Assembly (NCBI RefSeq): GCF_001411555.2 | Contig: NC_049915.1 | Span: forward strand, 15,886,640 to 15,950,639 | Length of the DNA stretch: 64,000 nt | Direction of reading: 5' to 3' | Source: Juglans regia | Lineage: Eukaryota > Streptophyta > Magnoliopsida > Fagales > Juglandaceae | Shown: positions 1-12,111 of the stretch, piece by piece | Numbering within the stretch: the first letter of the stretch is position 1 | How the letters are laid out: the number at the start of each line of letters is the position of its first letter | Notes under the pieces: generated by a model | Databases searched by the model: none | Seen by the model: the letters and a program-made list of their open reading frames with translations, nothing else | What the model was told of the DNA's origin: nothing | Made by a program: the position numbers and the translations under genes

Positions 1-251
1 AGATAATCAATGAAACGACACACCAAGCAGTGGAAAAACTTAGAGATGTAGAAATCCTAGAATTTTGAAACCCTAGGAGATGCAAATTTCAGCCAAACCC
101 AAAACCCTTAGAATTTCGGCAGCCTACATTTTGTTTCTATTTTTTTTTTTTTGGCAACCCTAGAACAATGGAGCTCTAGAATTAAATTAAAGGATGCTAG
201 AATTAAAAGATAGAATCAGACCTGATTGGAAACTTTGCTCTGGATACCAAA
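1..251 (-). mobile_element. Leader of a Ty3-family element cut by the window edge
   Basis: This is the untranslated leader of an element whose body lies off the left edge. Read on the minus strand it starts with a primer-binding site (about 236-249, here TGGTATCCAGAG, altered) directly after the LTR at 252. It matches the leaders at 33572-33819 and 12112-downstream almost base for base. No coding potential. Confidence 0.85.
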
Positions 252-1018
252 TGATATGAACCCGTGGGAATGAATCCCCTTGAACCCACAGTCAATTTGA
301 AAACACCCCAAGAAATGCAAAATCAAGTCAAGGATGGAGAATCTAGACCCGATGAGAACTCGTTTCAAGAACCTATATTATATTAAAATCTAGACCCGTT
401 GAAGAACCCGTCTCAAGAACCCAGATTACAAAGGAGGAACGCCACAAAGGTTGTGATTTACCTTTGATAAGTTCAAAAGTTCAATTAAGAACAAGAGGTG
501 TAAAACTCAACTCACAATGAATAAATTAATCAAATTTCATAAACTTCATAAACTGATTAAAATGAGGCTCCATAGAGTATTTAAAGCAAAACCTAATAAA
601 ACTCTAGCCAAAATAAAACCCCCATCTGCCAAAAGTGCCCCTGGATGAACAGTGTCACAGCTACAGTAACCCTAACCCTAGTTCAATAAAATAATAACTT
701 TCCCAACATGCCCTTGCATAGGCCCCCTTAATAAACTCAATTATAATAAATTAATAAAATAAGTTCTTTAAATGAATTAAATAAGTTGAAACCCTTTAAA
801 AGCCTTAAGCTTTCAAGTCTTGTTGTTGCCCTCTTCCGTAGCTGATCAAATGAATTAAAACTGGATCTTCATCCTTCAAGCCCCATCTTGAATGTTGGGC
901 TCTTCTAAACTTTGTCCCAAGTGGATTTCATCAATCCTTGCATTGTCTCCTTGATCTTCTTGGCCCATCTGGAAGTTGCAAATGATCTTTAAGACTAGGC
1001 CCATCTTGGTTCCCATCA
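252..1018 (-). repeat. 5' LTR (minus) of the element running off the left edge
   Basis: The repeat starts TGATATGAACCCG and ends GGTTCCCATCA, the inverted forms of the family LTR ends. It contains the TATA-like TATTTAAA, the CTACAGTA motifs and the CCCTAACCCTAG run common to the family. The element side (252) is joined to a leader; the outer side (1018) is joined to another LTR scrap rather than unique DNA. Confidence 0.9.
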
Positions 1019-1312
1019 CGTTAAAGAACCCGTCTCAAGAACCCAGATTACAAAGGAGGAACGCCACAAAGGTTGTGATTTACCTTTGATAAGTTCAAAA
1101 GTTCAATTAAGAACAAGAGGAGATAAACTCAACTCAAAATAAATAAATTCATCAAATTTCATAAACTTCATTAAACTAGTTAAAATGAGGCTAGATAGAG
1201 TATTTAAAGAAAAAACTAATGAAACCCTAGCCAAAATAAACCCCCTTCTTCCAAAAGTGCCCCTGGATGAACAGTGCCATCTTTAAGACTAGACCCATCT
1301 TGGTTCCCATCA
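1019..1312 (-). repeat. Minus LTR fragment with an internal deletion
   Basis: Family LTR sequence that starts inside the LTR (at the stretch equivalent to GTTGAAGAACCCGTC) and runs to a proper GGTTCCCATCA end. About 300 bases are missing between AACAGTGCC and ATCTTTAAG. It sits between a complete minus LTR and a plus LTR tail, so it is a recombination or nested-insertion scar. Confidence 0.8.
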
Positions 1313-1369
1313 GGTAGTTTTCAAATTGATTGTGGGTTCATGGTATTCCTTTCCCGCGGGTTCATATCA
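1313..1369 (+). repeat. Tail of a plus LTR (fold-back partner)
   Basis: The last 57 bases of a plus-oriented family LTR, ending CGCGGGTTCATATCA. It is directly followed by a primer-binding site, so it is all that remains of the 5' LTR of the plus element at 1370-4563. It abuts a minus LTR end at 1312, making a sharp inverted junction. Confidence 0.85.
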
Positions 1370-2115
1370 TTTGGTATTCAAAACAAGGTTTCCAATCAGG
1401 TCTGATTCTATCTTTTAATTATTGCATCCTTTAATTTAATTCTAGGGCTTCATTGTGCTAGGGTTGCCAAAAAAAAAAAAAAAGTAGAAACAAAAAGTAG
1501 GGTTCGAAAATTATTAGAATTTTGGGTTTGGCTGAAATTTGTATCACCTAGGGTTTCAAAATTTTAGGGTTTCCTGCCTCTCTAAGTTTATCTGTTGCTT
1601 GGAGTGCCGTTCCATTGATTCTCTTCTACTTCATTGTCGTGCTTGAATTCAATTGCTTGATTTTCACAATTGAATATTGCTATTTGTGATTAAATTAGAG
1701 AAAAGAAAGGAAAAGTGAAGGTAGCATATTCAAAGTTGCTACATAGTTTCAACAAAGAAAAAGAAAGTATTTATTGATTGAGCTTTTATCATCATAGGAG
1801 CTGATTACATCTTTCTAGTTTGTATCTTGTTTTATAATTACTCTTTCCCTCGTATAATTACTCTTTCCCTCGTGTCATTTTATTCATTCATTGTTTCATT
1901 GATCTATATTACAGGTTGGAATAATACAAGATTGTATTGTCTTGATTTAGTTCAACTAGTTCTTAAAGAACTTGAGTGGGAAAACTCTTGAGGTAAAAGG
2001 GAAGAGAGTGAAAGCCAATTCAGAGTTACACACGAGTGGAGTGTCATTATTTGAGTGTAAACACGTAAGGGAGTGTGTGAGGTTTTCCACTAACATTCTT
2101 TTTGTGCAGCACATA
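1370..2115 (+). mobile_element. Leader of plus NA element, with primer-binding site
   Basis: This leader follows the LTR tail. The primer-binding site (1372-1384, TGGTATTCAAAAC) is degraded. Then come the T/A-rich leader, a shortened purine tract (about 1699-1712) and the conserved stretch before gag that ends in a TTTTTGTGCAG motif near 2109. The normal gag ATG has become ATA at 2119-2121, but an ATG lies one codon upstream in frame. Confidence 0.8.
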
Positions 2116-2598
2116 ATGATATCTCATAGGAGTGACTCATCACCAAAGGGGATGGTAGATAACACATCCTTTGTGTTGCAAGTAATGCAACAACAGTTTG
2201 AGAAGTTGAACTTGGTGTTGGGTGAAGTGAGGGATAGGATGGATCATCAAGATGCGGTAATTAGAAATCTTCATGGCAGGAGAGATAGAAGGCGTCCCGT
2301 GTTTAGTGTTGAAAATGGGTATGAGACTGAAGAGTATGGTGATTCTCTTGTTACCAGGCGTGCACTCAATACAGAGCAGCAGGGTGAGAACATTTTTCAT
2401 ACTAGATGCCACATCAATAACAAGGTATGTAGTATGATCATTGATTTGAGAAATTATATTAATTTGGCTAGCACTACTTTAGTTGAGAAATTGAAATTAC
2501 GTAACATGGAACACTCTAGACCATACATGTTGCAGTGGTTGAGTGATTGTGGGGAGGTTAGGGTAAATAAACAAGTGTTAGTTTCTTCTTCAATTTAG
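2116..2598 (+). pseudogene. NA gag/protease remnant (capsid deleted)
   Basis: A relic of the polyprotein front end. After the ATG at 2116 comes the conserved Gag N-terminus (SHRSDSSPKGM, then [19 protein letters not shown]). The frame then jumps from about residue 70 straight to the protease region (SLVTRRALN), so capsid and zinc knuckle are missing. The protease signature reads MIIDLRNYINLAS, whereas A copies have DGGS in place of DLRN. Frame ends at TAG 2596-2598, where a deletion fuses the protease tail to the Lys/Glu-rich linker. Compare 36634-37359. Confidence 0.8.
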
Positions 2599-3893
2599 AA
2601 AAATAGAGAATGAGTTGAAAAATAATTGTGAGGTCGAGAGTACAAAAAAGATGAAGAAAAAGAGAGTGACAGAAAAAAAGAGAGTGAAAAGAAAAAAGAG
2701 TGTGAAACGGAAAAAGAGAGTGAAAAACAAAAAGAGAGTGGAAAGAAAAGAGAGTGTGAAGAAAGTGAGAGAAAAAAAAAGAGAGAAGTGAGTTTTTATG
2801 CTAAGGTGAGTCTTAATCCGAACGAACTTGACCTATGTTTGCCTAGTATTGTTGTCTCTTTGTTGCAGTGATATGAGGTCGTGTTTCCAAGTGGTGTATT
2901 TAGTGGATTGCCACCTATTAGGGAGATAGAGCACTACATTGATTTTGTGCCAGGTGCGGCAATTCCTAACCGACCTTTCTTGGTAAAACATGAGTCATTG
3001 ACACACTTAAAAGGACAAGGTATGTTGTTGACTAGAATGCAAGCTAAGCATGAGGATTGTATTGAGACTTTTCCTCATGTATTCAAATACACATAAGGTA
3101 TGAAAAATTTTGTGGTAGGTACTTTAGCAAGAAGGTATGTCCTTGTCTTCATTTTAGATGCAAAATTGTTTAGACTTGAATATGATAAGGAATTGCATGC
3201 TAATGATGATGACTTTGCTAGTGTGTATGGGACATGTGAGAAAGCATCTTTTGGTAAGTTCTATAAACTAGATTGGTACTTGTTTAGAAAGAATAGATTT
3301 TGTGTGCCTACTAGTTTTATGCGTAAGTTGCTTGTGTATGATGGACATGCTGGTTTGTTGGGTAACCTTGGTGTAAGGAAAAATTTTGTTGTGTTGCATA
3401 ACTGTTTGTGGGAAAATCATTTGCGATTCAAAGACGTGTTGCACGAACGTTTGTGAAAGTATCATTTGTTATTCATTGATATATTGCAGTGGTCATTCTA
3501 GTGAAAATAAGATTTCAGACATGTTGCATGAGCGTTTATGGGAGTATCATTTGCCATTCATTGACTTGTTGCATGAACGTTTGCGGGATTATCATTTGTC
3601 ATTCTTTGAGTTTGCACATTGGAGTGGTCATTTTGGTTCGAGCAAGACTTTTGATGTGCTTCATGAACATTTGTGAGAGTATTGTTTGCCATTCATTGAG
3701 TTTACATATAATTAGAGTGTTCATGCTACTACTAAATTTTCATCAATTGAAATTGTTTGATGATAGGAGTCGCTTGGATGGACTATTCCAAATTCTTGAA
3801 CAAATTAATGAAAATGCATATGTAATGGATCTTCCAGGTAAGTGTATCATGTTTCTACTATTTTCAATGTTACTAACCATTTTCATCAATTGA
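2599..3893 (+). pseudogene. NA pol remnant: no RT, repeat-bearing
   Basis: Continuation of the broken polyprotein. In order: Lys/Glu-rich linker (2600-2790); the block FPSGVFSGLPPIREIEHYID (about 2884-2943); an abrupt join to the end of RNase H (HESLTHLKGQG), so reverse transcriptase is absent; then RRYVLVFILDAKL; then degenerate 15-residue units from about 3393 to 3690; then a shortened integrase C-terminus. In-frame stops occur at 3094, 3454 and near 3674, and a frameshift lies near 3750. Confidence 0.8.
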
Positions 3894-3905
3894 GGAGAGT
3901 GAGAA
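3891..3905 (+). promoter_or_regulatory. Polypurine tract
   Basis: TGAGGAGAGTGAGAA directly abuts the LTR start TGATGGG. This is where plus-strand DNA synthesis would be primed. It differs by one base from the family form, which has a G run. Confidence 0.8.
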
Positions 3906-4563
3906 TGATGGGAACCAAGATGGGCCTAGTCCTAAAGATTATTTGCAACTTTGAGATGGTCCAAGAAGATCAAGGAGACAATGCAAGGATTGATGCAATC
4001 CACTTGGGACAAGTTTAGCAAGAGCCCAACATTCAAGATGGGGCTTGAAGGATGAAGATCCAGTTTTAATTCATTTGATTAGCTACGGAAGAGGGCAACG
4101 ACAAGACTTAAAGGTTTTGAGCTCTTGAAGGGTTTCAACTTATTTAATTCATTTAAAGAAGTTATGTTATTAGTTTAGAATAATTGAGTTTATTATGGGA
4201 AGCACTTAAGGGGGCCTATGCAAGGGTATGTTGGGAAAATTATTATTTTATTGAACTAGGGTTAGGGTTACTGTAGCCGAGTTACTGTAGCTCGGCACTG
4301 TAGCCGTGGCACTGTTCATGCAGGGGCACTTTTGGAAGATGGGGGTTTATTTTGCTTAGGGTTTCATTAGGTTTTGCTTTAAGTACTCTATGTAGCCTCA
4401 TTCTAACCAGTTTATGAAATTTATGAAATTTGATGAATTTATTCATTGTGAGTTGAGTTTTACTCCTCTTGTTTAATCAACAACTTTTGAACTTTTGGCT
4501 TTCTTGGGGGGTTTTCAAATTGATAGTGGGTTCAAAGGATTCTATTCCCGCGGGTTCATATCA
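3906..4563 (+). repeat. 3' LTR of plus NA element
   Basis: Begins TGATGGGAACCAAG and ends CGCGGGTTCATATCA. It is about 150 bases shorter than full copies because the stretch between 'TGTTTAATCAACA' and 'TTTGGCTTTCTTGG', which normally holds the GGTAAATCACAACC region, is missing. It is followed by another leader, so it may also have served as the 5' LTR of the next piece. Confidence 0.9.
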
Positions 4564-4768
4564 TTTGGTATTCAGAGCAAGGTTTTCAATCTGGTCTGAT
4601 TCTATCTTTTAATTTCAGCATCGTTAAATTTAATTCTAGGGCTTCATTGTTCTAGGGTTGCCAAAAAAAATAGAAACAAAAAGTAGGCTGCCAAAATTCT
4701 TAGGATTTAGGGTTTGGATGAAATTTGCATCACTTAGGGTTTCAAAATTCTAGGGTTTCCTGCATCTC
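4564..4768 (+). mobile_element. Plus leader fragment
   Basis: Primer-binding site (TGGTATTCAGAGC, 4566-4578) and about 200 bases of leader, ending at the motif TTTCCTGCATCTC. There it joins an inverted leader, so two leaders meet head to head. Confidence 0.85.
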
Positions 4769-5613
4769 ACACACTCCCTTACGTGTTTACACTCAAATAA
4801 TGACACTCCACTCGTGTGTAACTCTGAATGGGCTTTTTACTCGATAATAATCTCACACTCTCTTGCATTTTACCTCAAGAGTTTTCCCACTCAAGTTCAT
4901 TAAGAACTAGTTGAACTAAATCAAGACAATACAACCTTGTATTATCCCAACTAGTAATTAGATCCAGGAAACAAGAACAAGAGAAACATGAAGGAATAAA
5001 AATGACACGAGAATCAATGAAGTTATACGAATGAAAGACTAACAATAAGACAATATACCAACTTGAGTGATGTATGCAGCAGCCCCTTTGATCATAAGGT
5101 TTAATCAACAAATTTCTTTCTTTCTCTTTGTTGTAACTATGTAGCAACTTTGAATATGCTACCTTCTCTTTTCTTCATCCCCTTCTTTTTTTTTTGTTTT
5201 TTTTTTTTTCGAATTTTCTTTTCTTTTCTTTTCCTTTCCTTTCTTTTCTTTTCTTTTCTTTTCCTTTCTTTTCTTTTCTCTAATTCATCCACAAACAGCA
5301 ATACTCAGTTGTGAAAACCAACCAATTGAATTCAAACACACAAGCATGGACAATGAAGTAGAAGAGAATCAATGGAACGACACTCCAAGCAATTGACAGA
5401 CTTAGAGATATAGGAAACCCTAGAATATTGAAACCCTAGGTGATGCAAATTTCAGCCAAACCCAAAATCCTAAGAATTTCGGCAGCCTACTTTTTGTTTC
5501 TATTTTTTTTTTTTGGCAAGCCTAGAACAATGAAGCCCTAGAATTAAATTTGAGGATGCTAGAATTAAAAGATAGAATCAGACCTGATTGGAAACCTTGC
5601 TCTGAATACCAAA
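4769..5613 (-). mobile_element. Minus leader, head-to-head with the plus leader
   Basis: Complete minus leader from just before the gag start (CACACTCCCTTACGTG at 4769) to the primer-binding site (5599-5611). It carries the long TTTTC/TTTCC tract at about 5185-5280. The gag ATG itself is lost at the junction. The open frame at 4875-5147 is not a gene; it repeats across leader copies without conservation of a protein. Confidence 0.85.
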
Positions 5614-6363
5614 TGATATGAACCCGCGGGAATGAATTCCCTTGAACCCACAGTCAATTTGAAAACTCCCCAAGAAAGCCAAAATCAAGTCTATGGATGG
5701 AGAATCTAGACCCGATGTGAACTTGTTTCAAGAACCTAGATTATATTAAAATCTAGACCCGTTGAAGAACCCGTCTCAAGAACCCAGATTACAAAGGAGG
5801 AACGCCACAAAGGTTGTGATTTACCTTTGATAAGTTCAAAAGTTCAATTAAGAACAAGAGGAGTAAAACTCAACTCACAATGAATAAATTCATCAAATTT
5901 CATAAACTTCATAATCTGATTAGAATGAGGCTACATAGAGTATTTAAAGTAAAACCTAATTAAAACCCTAGATAAAATAAAACCCCATCTTCCAAAAATA
6001 CCCCTGAGTGAACAGTAACTCGGCTACAGTAACCCTAACCCTAGTTCAGTAAAATAATAACTTTCCCAACATACCCTTGCATCGGCCCCCTTAAGTGCTT
6101 CCCATAATAAACTCATTTATTCTAAACTAATAAAATAAGTTTTTTAAATGAATTAAATAAGTTGTAACCCTTCAAGAGCCCAAAGCCTTTAAGTCTTGTT
6201 GTTGCCATCTTCCATAGCTGATCAAATGAATCAAAATTGGATCTTCATCCTTCAAGCCTCATCTTGAATGTCGGGCTCTTGCTAAACTCGTCCCAAGTGG
6301 ATTGCATCAATCCTTGCATTGTCTCCGTGATCTTTAAGACTAGGCCCATCATGGTTCCCATCA
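5614..6363 (-). repeat. Minus LTR joining a leader to an A-type pol fragment
   Basis: Full family LTR (TGATATGAACCCG to GGTTCCCATCA). On its left is a leader, making it the 5' LTR of the truncated minus piece at 4769. On its right it meets RNase H coding sequence at exactly the LTR end, with no purine tract, so it was not formed as the 3' LTR of that A copy; insertion or LTR recombination made this joint. Confidence 0.85.
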
Positions 6364-8299
6364 CCGCGTTATCACATGCCACATACACATTAGAAAAATT
6401 AGCGTCATCGGCATACATGTCTTTCACATATTCAAACCCAAGCATTTTAGCACTCATAGAAGTAAGAAGTACATACCTCTGAGATAGAGCATCAGCAACA
6501 ATGGTCTCATTTCCTTGCTTGTAACAGATGACATAGGGAAAGGTCTCAATGTATTCCATCCATCTAGCAAGCCTTTTGTTCAACTTACCTTGACCCTTGA
6601 GATGTTTCAATGATTCATGATCGGTGTGGATCACAAACTCCCTTGGCCATAGGTAGTGCTGTCAAGTTTGTAATGCACGAACAAGAGCATAAAGCTCTTT
6701 GTCAAAAGTAGGGTACTTCAGGGACGCCCCACTTAACTTTTCACTGAAGAAGGCTATGGGCCGCCTATCCTACATCAAAACGGCTCCAATCCCTATTCCT
6801 GACGCATCACATTCAATCTCAAAAGTTTTGTTAAAATCAGGTAATGCAAACATAGGTGCAGAGCACAACCTTTCTTTAATAGTGGCAAAAGCATTCTCTT
6901 GATTAGCCCCCCAATAAAACCCAACATTCTTTTTAATTACCTCAGTGAGTGGGGCAGCAACGGTGCTGAAGTCTTTAACAAAACGCCGATAAAAGCTAAC
7001 TAAGCCATGAAAGCTTCTTACCTCAGTGTTGCTTTTTGGCTTTGGCCACTCCTTGATGGCCTCGACTTTCTCTTCATCCACCTCAATACCCTTTGTACTA
7101 ACAACATAACCAAGAAAAACAACTTCTTCCATGCAAAAGGCACATTTTTTGACATTAGCATACAACTTTTCACATCTCAACACATCAAACACATATCTCA
7201 AATGTTCAATATGTTCATTTAAGGTCTTGCTGTACACTAAGATATCATCAAAGTACACAACCACAAACTTGCCTATGAATGCACGTAGGACATGGTTCAT
7301 TGATCTCATGAAAGTTCTGGGTGCATTTGTAAGTCCAAATGGCATAACCAACCATTCATAAAGCCCATGCTTAGTCATAAAAGCAGTTTTCCATTCATCA
7401 CCCTCTTTCATTCTAATTTGATGGTACCCACTTTTAAGATCAATTTTACTGAAAATACATGAGCCATGCAATTCATCAAGCATATCAACCAATCTAGGAA
7501 TGGGATGGTGATACTTTACCGTGATATTGTTGACCGCCTTGAAATCAATGCACATCCTCCACGTCCCATCCTTCTTTGGCACTAGTAGCACTGGTACTGC
7601 ACAAGGGCTCATGCTCTCCCTCACGTACCCGTTGCTCATCAAATGCTCAACATGCCTCTGAAGCTCCTTTGTCTCCTCTGGATTACTCCTATGGACTGGT
7701 CAGTTTGGAATAGCAGCCTCAGGCGCAAAATCAATCTGGTGCTCAATGCATCCTCAAACTCCTGCAACAAAGAAATAGCCAAACTAGGAAGAGACTAGTT
7801 AGTTTCATCAAGAGTAAGATAAGACTATTTACAGACAAGAAAAATCATAGGGCGATCTGCGAAGAAAGCCCTCTTAACCTCACTCCCTCTTGGATAGAAA
7901 ATCACTTTTGCCTTTCCTTTTCTCTCGGCAGACACTCTTTCTTTTTTCTCTCGTGCCTCCACTCTTTTTTCATTACTATCAGCCACGTCTCTACTTTCTT
8001 TTTCACTGTTTCTTTTATGCACATTTTCACTCTCACTCTTTCATTTTTGCTCAATCTCTTTTTCACTCCTTCTTTTTTGATCACTCTCATTTTCACTGTT
8101 TCTCTTTTGATCACTCTCGTTTTCACTCTTTCTTTTTTGAGCAACCTTACGTTTCAATTTCAGTTGGTCCTCATAGACCTGGCTTGGAGTTAAAGGAGCA
8201 AGCCTAATTGTTTTGCCCTCCTTTTCAAAGCTGTACATGTTCTTGAACCCATCATGTGTCACTCTCCTATCATACTGCCACGGCTTCCCCAACAAAATA
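6364..8299 (-). pseudogene. A-type gag-pol fragment: protease tail, linker, RT, RNase H
   Basis: Broken fragment of the autonomous-type polyprotein, read from 8299 down. It begins at the protease tail (ILLGKPWQYDRRVTHDGF), then Lys/Glu-rich 10-residue repeats, then reverse transcriptase (7642-6770), including the catalytic [11 protein letters not shown] and YFDDILVYS motifs. RNase H follows ([32 protein letters not shown]). Stops interrupt it near 7697 (Arg to TGA), 6770 (Gln to TAG after AVLM) and 6665 (Trp to TGA), a frameshift lies near 8041, and about 60 bases are missing near 7755. Both ends stop exactly at LTR ends, so integrase is absent. Confidence 0.9.
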
Positions 8300-9025
8300 T
8301 GATATGAATCCGTGGGAAAGGAATCCCTTGAACCCACAATCAATTTGAAAACTCCCCAAGAAAGCCAAAATCAAGTCAAGGATGGAGAATCTAGACCCGA
8401 TGAGAACTCGTTTCAAGAACCTAGATTATATTAAAATCTAGACCCGTTGAAGAACCCGTCTCAAGAACCCAGATTTCAAAGGAGGAACGTCACAAAGGTT
8501 GTGATTTACCTTTGATAAGTTCAAAAGTTCAATTAAGAACAAGAGGAGTAAAACTAACTCACAATGAATAAATTCATCAAATTTCATAAACTTCATAATC
8601 TGAGTAGAATGAGGCTACATACAGTATCTAAAGGAAAACCTAATGAAACCCTAGCCAAAATAAACCCTCATCTTCCAAAAGTGCCCCTGGATGAACAGTG
8701 CCACGCTACAGTAACTCGGCTACAGTAACCCTAACCCTAGTTCAATAAAATAATAACTTTCCCAACATGCCCTTGCATAGGCCCCCTTAAGTGTTTCCCA
8801 TAATAAACCCAATTATTCGAAACTAATAAAATAAGTGCTTTAAATGAATTAAATAAGTTGAAAGCCTTCAAGTGCCCAAAGCCTTTAAGTCTTGTTGTTG
8901 CCCTTTCCATAGTTCATCAAATGAATCAAAGCTGAATCTTCATCATTTAAGCTCTTGAACTTATATTTGGCCAATCTAGAACATGCAACATATCTTTAAA
9001 ACTAGGCCCACCTTGGTTCCCATCA
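8300..9025 (-). repeat. 3' LTR of minus NA element 8300-12838
   Basis: 726 bases, ends TGATATGAATCCG and GGTTCCCATCA. The inner end is followed by the inverted purine tract (TTCCCCCTCTCCTC, 9026-9039), so this is a genuine 3' LTR. Its outer flank AAATA does not match the outer flank ACATG of the partner LTR. Confidence 0.9.
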
Positions 9026-11221
9026 TTCCCCCTCTCCTCAAAAGGATTCGACCTCGAATCTCCACCTGGATCAAAGGGAAAAATGTTAGTAACATTATCA
9101 TTAATTTCATAAGCATTATCATTAATTTGTTCAAGAATCTGGAATAGTCCATCCAAGCTACTCCTATCATCAACTGGTGAAGACTTTAAATCTAAAATAG
9201 GAAATGGATAAAGTCTATAAACAATTTCAATTGGTGAAAATTTAGTAGTAGCATGAACACTCCAATTATATGTAAACTCAATGAATGACAAACAATACTC
9301 CAACAAATGTTCACACAACACATCAATGAATGAAAAATGATACTTCCACAAACGTCCATGCAACACGTCATGGAATGGCAATTGATATTCCCAAAAACGT
9401 TCATGCAACACAACAAAAGTCTTCCTTACTCCAAGGTTACCCAACAAACCACCATGTCCATCCCACACAAGCAACTTAGGCATAAACTAGTAGGCACACA
9501 AAATCTATTCTTTCTAAACAAGTACCAATCTAGTTTATAGAACTTACCAAGTGATGCTTTCTCACATGTTCCATACACACTAGCAAAGTCATCATCATAA
9601 GCATGTAATTCCATATCATATTCAAGTCTCAACAATTTTGCATCTAAAAAGAAGACAATGACATATCTGCTTGCAAAAGCATCAACCACAAAATTTTTCA
9701 TACCTTGTGTGTATTTGAATACATGAGGAAAAGTTTCAATACAATCTTTCCGCTTAGCACGCATTCTAGTCGACAACTTACCTTGTCCCTTTAAGTGTGT
9801 CGAGAACTCATGTTCTTCCAAGAAAGGTTGGTTAGGAATTGTCGCACTTGGCACAAAATCAATGTAGTGCTCTATCTCCCTAATAGGTGGCAATCCACTA
9901 AACACACCGCTAGTAAATACGACCTCATATCCCTGCAAGAAATAAACAACAACACTAGGCAAAGAGTAGTTAAATTCGTTATTATAAAAGTTTGCCTTAG
10001 CATAAAAACTCACTTTTATCTTTCTATTTGTCTATGCAATCTTTCTTTCTTTTTCCTCTTGTGGCTCATCTCTTTTTTCTTGACTCTCAACCACCTCTCT
10101 ATTTTCTTTTTCACTCTCTCTTTCTTTTGATGTTTTGGCTTCATTCTCTTTGTTTTTTTCACTCTCTCTTTTTCTTTCACTCTTCTCTTGTTTTGAACTC
10201 TCGGCCTCACAATTGTTTTTCAACTCATTCTCTTTTTTTCTTGAGGTTTCAGCCTCACCCAAATCTTTTCTCTTAGGTGGTTCGGTCTTTCCCATTGTAA
10301 CAACTTGATCATTTTTGTTCCACTTTGGTTTCCAATGAGTACTAGAAACCGAAGTATACCTTGATGTACCCTTTCCTTTTAGCCGCCTCTCCACCTTCAT
10401 AGCCACGTGCACCATATCTCTACCTCCACATAATGTTGCAACTTAACTACATTGGCTATCTCCCTATTCAACCTACTCAAAAATCTTTTAATTGTGGCCT
10501 CCCGATCCTCCACTACATTAGCCCGAATTATAACCAACTCCATCTCCTTATGGTAATCCTCTACACTCCTAGACCCCTGTGAAAGGATTTTGTAGTTTTT
10601 GGTAGAGGTCTCTATAGTAGTGGCTAGGTACAAATCTCCGCCTCATGACAGCTTTCAACTCTCTCCATGTTTCTACAGGCCTTTCAAGATTCCTCCTCCT
10701 ATTGGATACTAATTGATCCCACCAAATAATCGCATAATCAGTGAACTCAATTACAGCCAACTTCACCTTCTTTTCCTCAGAGTAATTATGACCATCAAAC
10801 ACCAACTCTATTCTTTTCTCCCACTCTAAATAAACTTCAGGGTCATTTCTACCTTGGAATGATGGTATTTTCATTTTGATGCTCCCAAGGTTCTTATCTA
10901 CTCCATCTCGACCCCCAGAATTTTCCTTAAGGCCTCTTTCATGCCTAACTCCTCTATATCCACCCAATCTAACTTCAGATGTTAAGCCTTCTTCATGCTC
11001 ACCAAACTCTCCACTCTTATACCCATTCTCAATTCTAGGCTCACGTCGCCTCCTATCTCTCTCACCTTGCAAATTTCTAATCACTACTTCTTGATTATCC
11101 ATACTATCCCTCACTTCACCCAACACCAAGTTCAACTGCTCAAACTGTTGTTGCATGGCTTGCAACACAATGGATAAGTTATATTCTCTCCCCCTAGTGA
11201 TGAGCTACTCCGATGAGACAT
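9026..11221 (-). pseudogene. NA polyprotein, capsid-bearing class (RT and integrase core absent)
   Basis: Gag starts at the ATG at 11221. Blocks in order: coiled N-terminus ([20 protein letters not shown]); capsid ([50 protein letters not shown]); then Lys/Glu-rich linker with no zinc knuckle and no protease; then FTSGVFSGLPPIREIEHYID; an RNase H tail ([12 protein letters not shown]); degenerate 15-residue repeats (about 9240-9425); integrase C-terminus. Frameshifts: near 11195 (one base lost), 10570 and 10420, and one or more later. Very close to 56403-58833, so both derive from one recent master. Confidence 0.85.
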
Positions 11222-12111
11222 TATAATGTGCTGCACAAAAAGAAAGTTAGTGGAAAACCTCACACACTCCCTTACGTGTTTGCACTCGAATAATGACACT
11301 CCACTCGTGTTTCACTCTTAATTGGCATTTTCCCAATAATAGTCTCACACTCTCTTGCCTTTTACCTCAAGAGCTTTCCCACTCAAGTTCTTTCAGAACT
11401 AAATGAACTCAATCAAGACAAGGCAACCTTGTTTTATTCCAACTAGTAATTAGATCCAGGAAACAAGAATAAGAGAAACATGAAGGAATAAAAATGACAT
11501 GAGAAACAATGAAGTTATACGAATGAAAGAGTAAGAATAAGACAAGATACCAACTTGAGTGATGTATGCAGCAGCCCCTTTGATCATAAGGTTTAAATCA
11601 ACAAATTTCTTTCTTTCTCTTTGTTGTAACTATGTAGCAACTTTGAATATGCTACCTTCTCTTTTCTTCATCTTCTTTTTTGTTTTTTTTTTTGGAATTT
11701 TCTTTTCTTTTCTTTTCTTTTCCTTTCCTTTCTTTTCTTTTCTTTTCTTTTCTTTTCCTTTCTTTTCTTTTCTCTAATTCATCCACAAACAGCAATATTC
11801 AATTGTGAAAACCAACCAATTGAATTCAAACACACAAACATGGACAATGAAATAGAAGAGAATCAATGGAACGACACTCCAAGCAATTGACAAACTTAGA
11901 GATGTAGGAAACCCTAGAATTTTGAAACCCTAGGTGATGCAAATTTCAGCCAAACCCAAAACCCTAAGAATTTCGGCAGCCTACTTTTTGTTTCTATTTT
12001 TTTTTTTTTTTAGGCAACCCTAGAACAATGAAGCCCTAGAATTAAATTTAAGGATGCTAAAATTAAAAGATAGAATCAGACCTGATTGGAAACCTTGCTC
12101 TGAATACCAAA
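11222..12111 (-). mobile_element. Leader of minus NA element
   Basis: Leader between the gag ATG (11221) and the LTR. It has the primer-binding site TGGTATTCAGAGC (12097-12109, inverted) and the pyrimidine tract (about 11695-11775; purine on the element strand). The open frame 11559-11777 lies over this tract and is not a gene. Confidence 0.85.

Noticed and set aside
1972..2115. Upstream N-terminal extension of Gag (LFECKHVRECVRFSTNILFVQH)
   Set aside because: The frame is open in several copies but has no ATG; it would need a GTG or TTG start. The conserved ATG at MSHRS is the better start in a plant element.
5185..5280. Functional microsatellite or host promoter tract
   Set aside because: The same tract is present at the same place in every leader, so it belongs to the element.
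6237..6482. Plus-strand small genes inside 6237-7361
   Set aside because: They lie antisense to clear RT and RNase H motifs on the minus strand.
11559..11777. Phe/Ser-rich open frames over pyrimidine tracts (also near 31872, 59171 and 17426)
   Set aside because: Low-complexity TTTTC/TTTCC tracts or the complement of the Lys/Glu linker; no conserved protein and they follow leader or linker copies.
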